From Amphibalanus amphitrite (Eukaryota > Arthropoda > Thecostraca > Balanomorpha > Balanidae), in NCBI RefSeq assembly GCF_019059575.1, contig NW_024881692.1, positions 434,001-498,000 of the forward strand: DNA of 64,000 nt, in the 5' to 3' direction. Below the pieces are notes generated by a model. It worked only from the letters and a program-made list of their open reading frames with translations, made no database searches and was not told where the DNA came from. Below, one piece after another: positions 1-11,562 of the stretch. Made by a program: the position numbers and the translations under genes. The stretch's first letter is position 1, and each line of letters opens with the position of its first letter.

Positions 1-2629
1 CTGTACGATGGCCTGTCCCCTCCCTTCCTCCCTCCTCTTCCCTCCCTCTCTCTCTCCCCCTCCCTTCCAGCAGCCATCAGAGGTAATGGCCGGCTTCTGC
101 TGCGGCAATGGGCAGTCAGCGGGAGGCGGGCAATGCCCTCCAGACTGTCAACACCGGGTAAATGTCAACACCCGACCACCCTATGTATTCCACCCGGCCC
201 CACCCCAACTGATAGCGAGTATGTGGCAGTGTGGCTCTGTATCAATTCACCTGTATTTAGTTCTATTTGATGTTTTTTTATTATGAAGCGACTAAAAACA
301 TTTGTATACTGTACTGTAAATGCATTATGCGTACATATACATATATCGTCGGTATACAGTGATCTATGGATGAACGAAGCCGCTTCATTCCTGATCTACT
401 TCGTCTTTCTACCGGCATGTTTTTTGTGATCAGTTTTTTAGCATGTCATGCTGAATCTGTCATACAGGACCATTCCGTCTCATCACACCAACCCGACGGA
501 TGAACCGTTCTTCTCGTCCCACCAGCCTTGGGAAGGTATCGTGTCGTCCCTCCCGCTTCACTAGACGCGGGACGGGACCGTTCCTCTCCATTCTATCAGC
601 CGTTCCCGTCAGCCCGCGGAACTGATGCCCAGTCGCGCCGCCTGGCTGGTCATAGACACTCGTGGCGCGACTGTGACCAATGTGGCGCGCCGCGGCGGTC
701 ACGGCGCACCACCTGACACGGCTTAGTCCGCACTCGTGTGCACGGAGAGAGAGAGCTGGTGTACCATTTGGGTCGTACTTACATACGTTAACCATTGGCG
801 ACATACGTGTAAATCAGAAGCTCATGTTAAAGCTCTTGCTAAGATGACTTGAATCTGCCAGATGGTTTGCAAGAGAAATAAGGCTGTTGCAAGTTATAAC
901 ACAATTTTATCGCTTGTTTTAATCGGTTGGAAGGCATGGAGGAAGGAAGAGAGGGAAAGAAAGAGGGAGAGCGATACCCAGAGAAGAGGGGTGACGTCAG
1001 AGAAGATAGAGGAAGAGAGAAGATGCTTGACTGAGCTCCACTAAACTCCAGTGTGATCTGTAACTCAGCTGCTCTTGACTGGCATGACGCCGAACAAATG
1101 CTACACATTTTATTATAATGTAACCTGAAATAGCCCAGTCGAATGGCTGGTCTGTCGGTCGATCCTCTTTTGAGAGTCTATTCCAGCTACTGAACAGTGG
1201 AAACACCGCTCTCCGGCACGTCTGACCTCCCCGGTAGCAATGGGTCACTCGGTGCCCTGCACGTTCCACACGTGCCTGCAGTGACCAAGGTTGGTCCGAA
1301 CTCCGTCCCCCCCCCCCCCCCCACCGCCTCCCGCCCGGAGTGGCCGGATCCGGCGGGAGGGGAGGGGGGGGGGAGCGGTCGGAGGGGAGGGGTGGGGATT
1401 GACAGGTGAGGTCAGCGCCTCACGTCGGGACCTTGACTCGCATGGGTGCGCCGGTGGTCATGTTGACTCGCCTGGGCGCTGCTTTGGCCATGTCTCAGGT
1501 TACACGGCGGGTGGAGCTCTCGAGTGGCAGCTCCTGTTAGCACGGACAAAGATCGATGGAGTGGAAAGGTAAATTGGTAGGTAGTGTTTGCTGAATGATA
1601 GCAGTGTGTAAGGAACTTAAGAAGAAGGTAAAAACGACTTAAAAAAGCTTCGGTAAAGGTGCAGCATAAACGTGACGCAGCTTCTATAACGAAAAGTCTT
1701 CGTGACAATGCGAAGTTTGGCAAAGCTCTCTAATTTATTTATTATCTCTAGGTAGGTACCTACATATGTTTTCGGATTGATAATGTTAGTGAGCTGTAAC
1801 TATTGCTCAAACTTAATAGATAGACTGAAGACAGAAAGCGAAAGTTTTCAGGGAATATCCCATATCTCATCATCTCAGTCACCATTCAGTTTGTTTCTTG
1901 ATAACCATAATGCTTATTTCATCCTCGATTTCTCATAACTTTCAGTCACTGCGCCGTCGTATTCCCAGCTCGCTGCTTTTTAGTTTGCATCCCGTTTAAA
2001 TGGTTCTTTGGCAACCTTTTTCCGTTTCCTTATTGTGTCATCCTTCCATCCACTTCCCCGGTTCCTTTTACTGTCACCTCGTTACTTTCTCGCCATGCTT
2101 TGTCACTGTGATGAAAATGCCACGCCATGTCGACATACCCACTGCGAGAACAGTAACAGTCGACAGTCGACACCCAACCTCTTCTGTGTCACTAGCGTCG
2201 AAAGCGCTCTCCGACCAGGGTCTCGGTCACCTAACACCGCCAGAGGCTTTGACCCGAGGGGTCCGTGGCCACCTGACACCGCCGGAGGCTCTGGTTTCCG
2301 GTCGGGACAGACTACACCGGAAGTGGCCGCTCACAGTGGAGTTGAATGTCGTAGCTCTGAGAGTGGGCTGGCCGTCAGAGCTCCGTTCAGAGTGTCGACA
2401 AGCTACCTTTTCCCCCATGCTATAATCAATTATCATTCATTCCTTCATAAAGAATCAAAAGCACTTTTAGATGTAATCGATGGACACACCCAAGATCGAA
2501 GGCCTACTATAAAGTACTATGACCCTTCCTCAAATACCTTTATCACCCTAATGTCATTTTGATCGCATGCGGTATGTATTTCTCCTGTTCGCAACACAAT
2601 CATCTCAGGCACAGGTTTTAAAACCTCGT
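1..2629. other. No recognised gene; CT-rich start and a C-run/G-run hairpin
   Basis: I see no coding exon with a recognisable family here. The first 70 bases are pyrimidine-rich. Open frames around 2000-2562 overlap each other in two frames and look like chance. At 1307-1400 a 16-base C-run is followed by CCTCCCGCC, then by CGGCGGGAGG and a G-run, so the stretch can fold into a GC-rich hairpin and has G-quadruplex potential. A TGACGTCA octamer lies near 992. Confidence 0.5.
1307..1400. repeat. GC-rich inverted repeat with C-run and G-run
   Basis: A run of 16 C (1307-1322) leads into CCTCCCGCC. About 20 bases later the complement GGCGGGAGG is followed by G-runs up to about 1400. Seen directly. 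It may be the worn end of a transposon, because similar C/G runs sit just inside many element ends in this window, but no target duplication is visible. Confidence 0.5.
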
Positions 2630-3180
2630 TACACTGTAAAAAAAAAGTTTAGCACCGTAGAGGTACTTTTCAATTGACTAATTTTCAGTACCCTAGCGGT
2701 GCTAAGCTAAGCATTTTATTCGTACTTAACTGAGATCTAGTTTAGTATCAAGGTGCTAATATAAGTACCCATATTTGTTTAGCACCCGTGTACTAAATGT
2801 AGTACCCTACACCTGCTAGACCAATTTTCAGTACCCTAGCGGTGCTAAACTTTAAAAGGTGCTAAGAATAACATGCAGTTAGTACCTTCCGTACTCACAT
2901 ATGAACCGTTTTAGCGCTATTGTTACCCCACGACAAGTAGAATAATGCTAACGAAAGCATTGGGGCTGAAAGTAGAATATCTATACTAGTTAAAGCTGCT
3001 GCATGAAAAGTTCGCAAAAACTGCTTTCTTTAGCAGCACATACTTTCACTAGTTACTGCAAAAAGGACTAATCAATTACCAAAAAGGAAATTGTGTAAGG
3101 CCGAAAAGACGTGCAAAAAAGGTTATATCCTAGATAAGTGATAACTACAAGTCTCAATGATTGTGTTTTGCATTCTGCAA

Positions 3181-4713
3181 CAGGGGCGGATCCAAGGGGG
3201 GGGGGGTCACATGGGTCATGGCCCCCCCCCTTGAGGCCCGGGGCCCAAAGATCTGCCAGGGGCACCACCGGCCTATCAGGGGTATCACAGTCCTGACAGG
3301 GGCACCACAGGACCGCCAGGGGCACCACAGGCCTAGCAGGGACACCACGGGCCTGGTGCCCCTGGGCCCTGACAGGACTGTAACGCCCCTGACAAGCCTG
3401 AAGTGTCCCCGGCAGGCACGTGGTGCCCCTGACAGGCCTCAGGCGCCCCTGCAAGGCCGGTGGTGCCCCTGGCAGACCTGTGGTGTCCATGGCAGGCCTG
3501 TGGTGCCCTTGCTAGGCCTCTGGTGCCCCTGACAGGCTTGTAATGCCCCTGGAAGGACTGTGGTGCCCCTGGGCCCTGACAAGCCTGAGGTGCCCCTGAC
3601 AGGCCAGTGGTGCCCTTGCTAGGCCTGTGGTGCCCCTGGCAGGCCTCTGGTGCCCCTGACAGGCTTGCGGTGCCCTTGGAAGGACTGTGGTGTCCCTGGG
3701 CCCTGACAAGCCTGAGGTGCCCCTGACAGGCCCGTGATGCCCTTGTTAGGCCTGTGGTGCCCCTGGCAGGCCTCTGGTGCCCTTGCTAGGCCGCTGGTGC
3801 CCCTGGCAGGCCTCTGGTGCCCCTGCGCCCGGAGAGGACTGGTGCCCCTGAAAAGTCTGAAGTGCCCCTCGGCAGGCCCGTGGTGCCCCTGACAGGCCTA
3901 AGGTGCCCCTGCAAGGCCGGTGGTGCCCCTGGCAGCCCTCTGGTGCCCCTGGCAGGCCTGTGGTGCCCCTGGCAGGTCTGTGGCGCCCCTGGCAGACCTG
4001 TGTTGACTGGTGCCCCTGCTAGGTCGCTGGTGCCCCTCACAGACCTGTGGTGCCCCTGGGCCTTGACAAGCCTGAGATGCCTGGCTATGACAGGCTCGTG
4101 GTGCCCCTGATAGACCAGTGGTGCCCCTGCTAGGCCGCTGGTGCCCCTCACAGGCCTGCGGTGTCCCTGGAAGGACTGTGGTGCCCCTGCCCCTAGGGGT
4201 GCTCATGGGCCCAACAGGCCCGTTGTGCCCCTGACAGGCCTGTAGTGTCCTTGCTAGGCCTGTGGTGCCCCTGCTTCCTGGCGGGCCTGTGGCGCCCCTA
4301 CAAGGCCATAGGTGCCCCTGACAGGTTTGTGGTGTCCCTGGAAGGACTTTGGTGCCCCTGACAAGCCTGAAGTGTCAAGGACAGGCCCTTTAGACGCCAG
4401 TGTCAAGTTCGTCGGACTGACAACGATTTGCTTACCTGATAACGTTCCTGGTAAGTACTCACTACTCAGCGTCCACAACATATACATATACACATAGCAC
4501 ATTCATATATACTTGCTTACAATTGGTAAATGTGGTTGTGGCTAAGAGTTAAGATACTGAATAAAAATAAAAAATAAAAATAAAAAAACTGAAAATGGGG
4601 GCACCACCAAAATGAAGTGGACGAAATCCGTTGAGTTTTTAATTTTGGGTATAGGTAGGGGCACCACTTCGATTCATGACCCTCCCCTTGGAGTTTTCCT
4701 GGATCCGCCCCTG
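3181..4713. mobile_element. hAT-type non-autonomous element carrying a minisatellite
   Basis: The ends are CAGGGGCGGATCCA and its reverse complement. The 8-bp target duplication TTCTGCAA is perfect (3173-3180 and 4714-4721), which is diagnostic of the hAT superfamily. About 1.15 kb of the interior is a tandem array of a roughly 20-bp unit, and the right part is an A-rich/AATAAA-rich stretch. No transposase remains. It inserted into the TA element 2632-6071, so it is younger than that element. Confidence 0.9.
3250..4400. repeat. 20-bp minisatellite with an orientation switch
   Basis: The unit is close to GGCAGGCCTGTGGTGCCCCT, repeated with about 10-25 percent divergence and occasional 7-base GGGCCCT inserts. 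From about 3250 to 3350 the units are in the opposite orientation (CAGGGGCACCACAGG type); from about 3355 on they are forward. The array lies wholly inside the hAT element. Long glycine- and proline-rich frames across it are translation artefacts of the repeat and not collagen. Confidence 0.9.
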
Positions 4714-6073
4714 TTCTGCAATATTCCCGTGTAAGTGCATCTTTCAAGCATCCAACACATTATAAAATTAAAAAATAATAATGGAACATTTATTAACACT
4801 TCATATCATCTGCATGAAAAACAAATGTAAATATATACACAAACAAACGCACGGAAAATAACGAAAGGTCGCTCATATACCTGCACACTCGCAGTGACCG
4901 ACGATTAACGCGAGATCGACTGGGGGAGGCGGGGGGGGGGGGGTCGTTGAACCGACGTTCCGTTCATGGCCATAAGTTCGACCTCATCCACGACCAGACG
5001 GCGTTTAGTGATAGACGGAACCGGAGACCCCGTGTTGTTGTCGTAGTTGTCCTCCATTGTAAGTGGTAGTCGACGGAAGAACTGACCAGGCCCCATGCCT
5101 GGAGCAAAAAAAAAAAACTGGATCAGTTCCAAGATTTTTTTTTTCTGTTGGGAGCTATTTTCGCAAACAACACAACTTTCCTTCAGACCAAGAAGCGCGA
5201 TTTGCCAAAGTCGGAATATGAAGCACTTAAACAATATAAGATAATGTCAAAAGATACAACGTGTCAGACTCAGCAAAGTCGATCAACGTCGGTGTCGGTG
5301 GCATGTGTCGGTGGCAAATGCTCATGTACCACCCGGCCCCGGAGCACTTCACTTCACTTCACTGCACTGCTGCACTGCACTTCCCTCCACCTCACTGCCT
5401 CCCGGAGCAGGGGCACGCACTCCCATGCCACGCACGACGGATTCCACCGATAATAGCTGATTTAAGCTATCATTCCATGGCTATCACTCGGTGGCATGTG
5501 CCCGGAGCACTTCACTTCACAGTTCATTTCATTTCACTTCATATACCGGAGCACGTGCACACACTCCCACCACGACCAACGGACTCCACTAAAATGGCGC
5601 AACACGTGGCCGGAAACAGCTGGCACGCGCATGCGCATATCGCTCTGCGCCGTCAAAACGTGCTAAAGGGCTGGTGATAAGACTCCCAGAGATTTGTAAA
5701 GCAGGGCTTAGCTACTTTCTTTGGCGCCAATTTCAAATTTGTTTCCTCTGTAAGCATGTCCGGTTCTATTGTGATACTAACGTAAGCACCATATTCAGCA
5801 GTACCAACTTCTAAAACACTTAAAATGGTTCTAATTAGAAATCCAGCTTGAAAGAGCACTCACTGATGGACTGGGTACTAGCAGAAGTAGACGTTAAGCT
5901 CAGTAGAATAGGTGATCTAAACTTATAATATTTGATGGGAATGTTAGCTATCATTAGCACAGTATTAGCACCATGCTTCTTTGTAAATACGTCGTAGGGT
6001 TCTTTTGACGCTAAAAGGTGCTACGAATAGCAGCCGTTAGTACCCCAAATGCTAAACTTTTTTTTACAGTGTA

Positions 6074-7857
6074 CTACAATGTCCTCTAAGCTGCTGGTCA
6101 TGCGTCGGATGCTGCAGAGGAATGTTGAGTGAATTGAGCGGTGAGCCGGAGAGCCCCGCGGGGCTCTGAAGTTCATCTTCCATTCGATCACTGTCGTACG
6201 ACCGGTTCCATTCATCATCGATCTGCTAATAGCTGAGAAAGCTCAGCCCACCACAGACAGGCTCCTGAGCTTCAATAGCAGTCTCATACGATCTGAATTC
6301 TGAGCATGACCCAAGGCTGCGACAGCTGCTGCACGGTTTGAGGTGGACCCAGTACGCCTCCTTGCGGCACACCGACCGGTGAGGAACGCGGAAGAAACCG
6401 CGTAAGGTCAGTCACGTGACCGGACGGTGGGTGAACCGGGCGGGTGATGCATGGGTCACGTGACACTAACGGGCCAGCAGGTGAAGGTGAGTGCACTGGT
6501 GATGACCGTTCGGTGGAACCAGTGAGGCAGGGCGGGGCTGTGGAATGTCGGAATGTCCAATGAGGATCAGATGGGCGCCACCTGCTCCAAGCTAAGAGGT
6601 CACACTTTATCTTTGACAAATGACATCGCCTCAACAGATGTTTGATGTTCAATAAGACTCATATGACAGCTCACGAAAACAATGATAAAGGCCACAGGGG
6701 ACTAACCCGAGCGAATTCTTAGAGGCAGCCAGCTTGGAATGCCATCGCGATACGAAGTGGCTCCTTGAAAAGGAGGACTAAAATTGTTTTAAAAAATGGA
6801 AACACTTCTGTCGTTTTCTCCTTACCTTCCATCTCAGCATTTGTTGCGCCAGTCGCCACTGTTTGTGGGTGGTCGGAACCTCTCGTGCCGCCCCGTGTCT
6901 GTCGACGCGGCGTGCCTTTCCGCTCACGGCGTGATCCAGCACCGAAACGGGAGGCGGTCACATCACACACCCCACACCTTTTGTGGGCCACCTTAAAACC
7001 ACGGCTTTGGACGTGCCGTATTCTGGTGCACGGCCCCATGCTTCAGCTTCAGCTATATGACTTGGCTGCTCGGGTCAACTCGGGAATGAACTTGTTTTGT
7101 GACCTCTGACACTATGGGCTTGTTTTGGCGTGGTTGAGTCTTTGACCTCACGTGCAAGTGGTATTGTACTTTGATGTTATCGTGACGACTATCATGTGCA
7201 TCAGCTGTTGAACATTGTTTTGGCGAACTGCTGTGTTGTCCGCTGTGGTGGTCCGTTGGGCATTGTGCGCTGTGCACTCTGCAACTGTGCATTATTTACT
7301 AACTTTGCCTTCTCTTTTCGTTTCAGCGGTGCAGTGGCAGGAGCGGCGAGCGACCAACCAAAAGTTGTGACTCCGCCAGAGGAACATTCCTGTTGGCGAT
7401 CAAGGACATGACTGTCATGCAGTCGAAAGCAGCGCTTGATGGCGAAGTGTGTTTGAGAAAGTCGTGGACTAAGGAGGTTTGAATGGTCCCTTGGTGAACG
7501 AACGTCTCACTGCTTCAATGTTTCTCTCTTTGTATTTATTTCATATTTATGCATTTATTAAAGTCGACCAAGTCACACATCAGGAACACTGAACATGAAT
7601 GAAGACGTTGCATCAACGCAGTGCCTTCAACTTCTGGGTGACCGCAAGGCCTTACACGACTTTCATGTGAGAAGTGCTGTTGGAGAACATTGAAGAGTCT
7701 ATTTCCTCCAACATAACTGTTCACAAATTCTCTACCCAACCCAGTGATCGTGTCATGCTTCATGAGGTGGCCTCATCTGACTCTGAGAGGCAGTGTTTTA
7801 TCGTTAATTTGAATCAGAAACGTCACACTGGCTGAGAGCTGGCCGTCCGAGTGGCCG
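6074..7857. other. No recognised gene; paired CACGTG sites
   Basis: No coding exon is recognised. Two copies of the palindrome GTCACGTGAC lie at 6411-6420 and 6455-6464, 44 bases apart. The nearest supported candidate exon starts at 7858 on the plus strand, so the region could be 5' flank, but nothing else supports a promoter. Confidence 0.4.
6411..6464. promoter_or_regulatory. Two perfect GTCACGTGAC E-box palindromes
   Basis: The 10-base palindrome occurs at 6411-6420 and 6455-6464. TCACGTGA is the known site class of bHLH-zip factors such as USF and MiT/TFE. That the pair is functional is only a suggestion. The wider region uses GTGAC/GGTCAC words often, so chance pairing is possible. Confidence 0.3.
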
Positions 7858-8020
7858 ATGTCGGCCTCTCCTCCTGCATCGACCTCCTCCTCTGGGGACG
7901 CCATGCTGCTGGCTCTGTGGACTGACTGGCACGATGGCACCGTATCCATGGCAACCAACGATCAGCTGTCGCTCGAGTGGTCCATGCTGAATGAAAACTG
8001 CTACACCTGGGACGATAACG
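7858..8020 (+). CDS. Candidate alternative first exon of the CDR2 homologue
   Basis: An ATG at 7858 opens a frame of 54 codons plus one base ending in AACG followed by the strong donor GTGAGTACC. The peptide is acidic and tryptophan-rich near its end (ENCYTWDDN). The end phase (1) is the one needed to splice to CDR2 exon 2 at 33729, giving [12 protein letters not shown]. Vertebrate CDR2 proteins also have an acidic, aromatic stretch just before DLQLAAEL. The splice over 25.7 kb is inference; the exon could belong to an unrelated gene. Confidence 0.4.
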
Positions 8021-11000
8021 GTGAGTACCGTACCTACTGCATCAACAGTCAACAACACAGCCTACTTATGCAACACGTAATGCATTATCCCAAAAGTCGG
8101 CAGCCCCCACAACGTTTTGAGCCGGGGTCAAGACGCACACAAAACGAAGGCTAGCAAAATTGAAACAGCGGGTACTTGTCCCATGGAAAGCTATCAATGA
8201 TCCATTAGCGATTACCCAGCTACCTACAACATTCAGCGCCTGCCCATCGATCATATTAATAAGAATTACACACTCGTCAGGGCAAGATTGCTTTTTATAG
8301 CTCTTGCAACGGAAATAAAATTCACGTTATTTTACCCGTGCGTTGTTGTTAAATGTGGATCACTTTATACTCTTTCGCATTTGCATGTCAAGGAACCCGT
8401 GCGTGTCAAACGGTCTCCACAGTCTCCAGTTCCACCTGACTCAGAATACTGACCCACACAAAGCGACAACGTCTCAGACCGATTCAATTCAAATGTCGGG
8501 GCGCCATGAGGTGTCCCGTTCTTTCTGTGGCACGCCAAGGTAACGTGCTGGGAACAATAGTCGGTGGGTCGGTGGGAGGGGAGGGGGGCTGGGGTAGAGT
8601 GGTGTGGGTCGAGGGAAGCAATGCTTTTGGGTCACATCACAAGGAAGGTCATTTCAGAAACGAGAGGTGACTTCTGAGGTCTGCTGAGTGCTGACGGTGG
8701 ATGACCATGGGATAATGTATTTGTGGACGATGGACGATGGACGATGGACGATGGATGATGGACGATAGACGATAGACGATAGACTCGAGAACGGTGGACG
8801 ATGAAACGGTGAACGGTGGACGGTGGATGTTGGACTAGTGACGGTGGACTGTGGACCTGTAGACGGGTGATGGACTGATGGACTGTGGACTACACTCAGT
8901 ATTAGACTCATCATTAGATTGATGCGCCGGTGACGATAGAGCGGTGAAAGTGAAACGGTAGTGGTTGGTTTGCAGTGTCAACCGTACACTGTGCAGCATA
9001 TCACGGCCACACATCACTGGAAGTCGCAGACGCTGATATGAAATATGAATTAATACAATTATATGAAGCGCGATATCAGATTGTTGGCTTCTACACGGTT
9101 AACTAAACCAAATTTGCTTCTCAGAAAGCGAAGCGAAAGGCACAAGCGAAGGCAATAACAGAACGGCTTACGTGTCGCCGGATGGGGGCGAAAGGGACAG
9201 TGGGAAGCCAAAAAGGAAGCCCGACGGCCGACTGGCCGTATCGACAAGAATGGGTAAAGGGAAGATACCAAACAACTTTTTCTGTATATGTGGTCAGTGA
9301 CTGTTGAATTGCAATACTATAATAGACTGGCTCTACGCATAATGTAGGTATCATATGTATCTATTAAATATTTTTGCAATAGGTGTTTATTGACGAGGAA
9401 AATGTAATAAAGAAGGAATAAGATAGGTATATTCTGACCAGCACGTCATTAAAACGTAAGTGTGAACCCAGAAGAAAACTAAGCAGGCATTTACTGGATG
9501 GCAGGGCAATGAAATCAATGTTGAGACAAGTCGCTGACAGCTGTAGCCATTGTCCACAGCCCAGTGGCCATCTCACGATCTGTCCCACGGGTCTGCCTCA
9601 CTCGCGAGTTTTTAGTCGCCCTCCCGTGCGGTCGGCGCCGGAACCCGGCACACTGCTAGCTCTCTGTGACTGCGCGTGACACTGCTGGCGCGTGATACGC
9701 GGCTCTTCCGTCGTGACTCGGAGCTGAGACGAACCGTGGCGCACCGTGACGAAAGCGCCACGACCTAACGACGAGACGGGTTTCTCCGAGAGTGTCAAAG
9801 GCTTGAGACGACAGTTACAGTGTTTGATTTTATCAGTGATACGGGTTGTTTAAATACCGGCGTGGTATCAAATTTTGAGCCACTCGTGTTGCATTGTTAT
9901 TTCAATATTTCTTCAGAAGTTTTTTTAGGAGTGCATGAAGATGTTATACTTGCAAATAGGTACCTTTTATATAAAAAATAGGCTACTGGATCGACAACTG
10001 GAACCCACATTAGGTGGATCTGTTTCGCAGGCTCGGAACCCGACAGGCGGATCGGGCTGATAACGCTTTGCCTCCCATCACCTATCGGAAGTCCGATGCA
10101 GCCTGCGGGCGCTCTTCCAACTGTCGGCTGAGGTACGGGGTGTTCTTATCATTGTGGGGATCATGTACCCCATTCTTGACTGAGGGATTGGTCTATTTGC
10201 CACGCTATACCAAGGTTAAGCTGCTGAACCATCAAGTAGTTATCAATTGAGACTCGAGAAGGTCGAGTGGAGAAGGCCAGGTCGGGGTGTGAATGGAACA
10301 GTAGCGCCGCCCTCGGAGCACTCCGAGTTCTTGTGCTGCCACCTAGTGGATGATAGTGGTACTTGTCTCATTCACGCAAACCTAGTACTGGATAATGGAT
10401 ATCACCGGAACAGTAAGAGAGACATTCTTGAATGCTGATGAGCCATATAACGAATCAGTTCTGTCATAAAAATTCCATCGCACTAGCGTCATATAAGTTG
10501 CAGTCCTTCCGTTCTTCTGTCGATAAACTCGCACCAGGTCATGGGACCTAAAGGCGAGTTTTGCGTGTTATGCCTACCACTGAAAACACATAAAAACCCA
10601 GAAAGGTTTACTAGTACCCGTGGGGGTTACCCGCTGTGCCTGTGACCGACCTACGGTTACCTGTTCTTTGCACCTGAAATACCACGATGTCTATCTCCTG
10701 TAGAGTCAGACACAGACCTGCCGGTGGCGCTAGTGTGCGGTACCGGTAGGTCCGCCGGCTAAGGTGCGCTAACGTAGGTGGCGCTTTGAGCGCGGACCTC
10801 CACCAACAGAGCAGGTGAGCCAGGGCCGTGGCTGTGTGCCGTTGTCTCGCCGTGAGACCAGGTGTTCCACGGTTCCCAGACCGCTGGAGGCCACTGAACG
10901 CCGGGAGCGTGCCGCTCTTGGCGGCTGGACAATCATCGATCCACTCGTGACCTTCCCATGAGGCCGGCGGACGGTCGGCGACATTGAACCGAGCCGGGCG

Positions 11001-11414
11001 GGGCCGGCCGGCTCACCCCCAGTGAAAGTAGGTACCCCTGGCCGCCGCCCCCGCCGCCTCCCGCCCCGCCGCGCCGGCCGCGTTCAGCCAGTCGGCGCGC
11101 CTCGGTGGGCCGCGACGCACGTGACCGTCACGTCGGTCCCGGCGCTGCCGTCGGTACCGACAAAAGTGAGGTGACACGTGCGAGGGTACACCCGGAGCTC
11201 CACCGTCAAGGGCACCTGTTCGCACAGCTTCGGCACGCGCGTGCAGTTTTTGTGCTGGTTTATCAAGGTCGGTGCAAACCGCACCCGGGCGGTGTCCGTC
11301 CCACTTCTGGACGTGTGCGGTGGACGTGTGTGCAACATTTGACGCCATTGTGCCCGCCCGGCGCAGCGCGAGTGGTGTACCGGAGGGAACTGTGCTGGGA
11401 CCTGTGTTCTAACC
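8021..11414. other. No recognised gene; GGACGAT minisatellite and GC-rich 3' part
   Basis: Contains a short tandem array at 8723-8893 and otherwise unassigned sequence. From about 10730 to 11414 it becomes GC- and CpG-rich, which would suit a promoter for the candidate exon that starts at 11415. Open frames there overlap in several frames and show no family. Confidence 0.4.
8723..8893. repeat. 7-bp minisatellite, unit GGACGAT
   Basis: GGACGAT is repeated about five times in succession from 8723, then decays into TAGACGA, GGACGGT and similar units with ACGGTGGAC variants up to about 8893. Seen directly. Confidence 0.8.
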
Positions 11415-11562
11415 ATGGCTCTGGCGGGTGGTTTAACCAGCGCGGTAGTGGGTACCGAGCCAGGGCTGCTGCCTGGTGGGACGAGGATGGTGTCCGAGGC
11501 GGAGGGATCCGGGGAACCCAGCTGTGTGCACCTCTGCGAGCAGGGCACCTGCGTCATGCATG
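11415..11562 (+). CDS. Candidate alternative first exon of the CDR2 homologue (second)
   Basis: The ATG at 11415 has a favourable context (AACCATGG). The frame runs 49 codons plus one base and ends CATG before the donor GTGAGTAG. It again ends in phase 1, as needed to join CDR2 exon 2. The peptide is rich in glycine and ends with cysteines (SCVHLCEQGTCVMH). It follows a CpG-rich stretch like a promoter. No family is recognised in the peptide itself; the link to CDR2 rests on phase, strand and order only. Confidence 0.35.

Larger units (their letters stand above)
2632..6071. mobile_element. TA-flanked DNA transposon (mariner-like, non-autonomous), interrupted
   Basis: The terminal inverted repeats begin CACTGT, then an A-run, then GTTTAGCA, at 2632 and in reverse complement ending at 6071. 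TA lies on both outer sides (2630-2631 and 6072-6073), as expected for the Tc1/mariner group. Both ends carry repeated GTACC / GGTGCTAA motifs. No transposase frame is visible. The element is split by a complete hAT insertion at 3181-4713, so its own length is about 1.9 kb. Its right half (4722-6071) also holds CACTTCACTTCACTGC-type short repeats near 5345-5400 and 5505-5555. The superfamily call is inferred from the TA target and the ends. Confidence 0.75.

Noticed and set aside
2000-2562. Two overlapping frames of 141 and 184 codons
   Set aside because: They overlap in different frames, have no family, and lie in unassigned sequence.
3068-4502. Long Gly/Pro-rich open frames that look collagen-like on both strands
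   Set aside because: They are translations of the 20-bp minisatellite in a hAT element; 20 bp is not a multiple of three, so all frames stay open and repeat.
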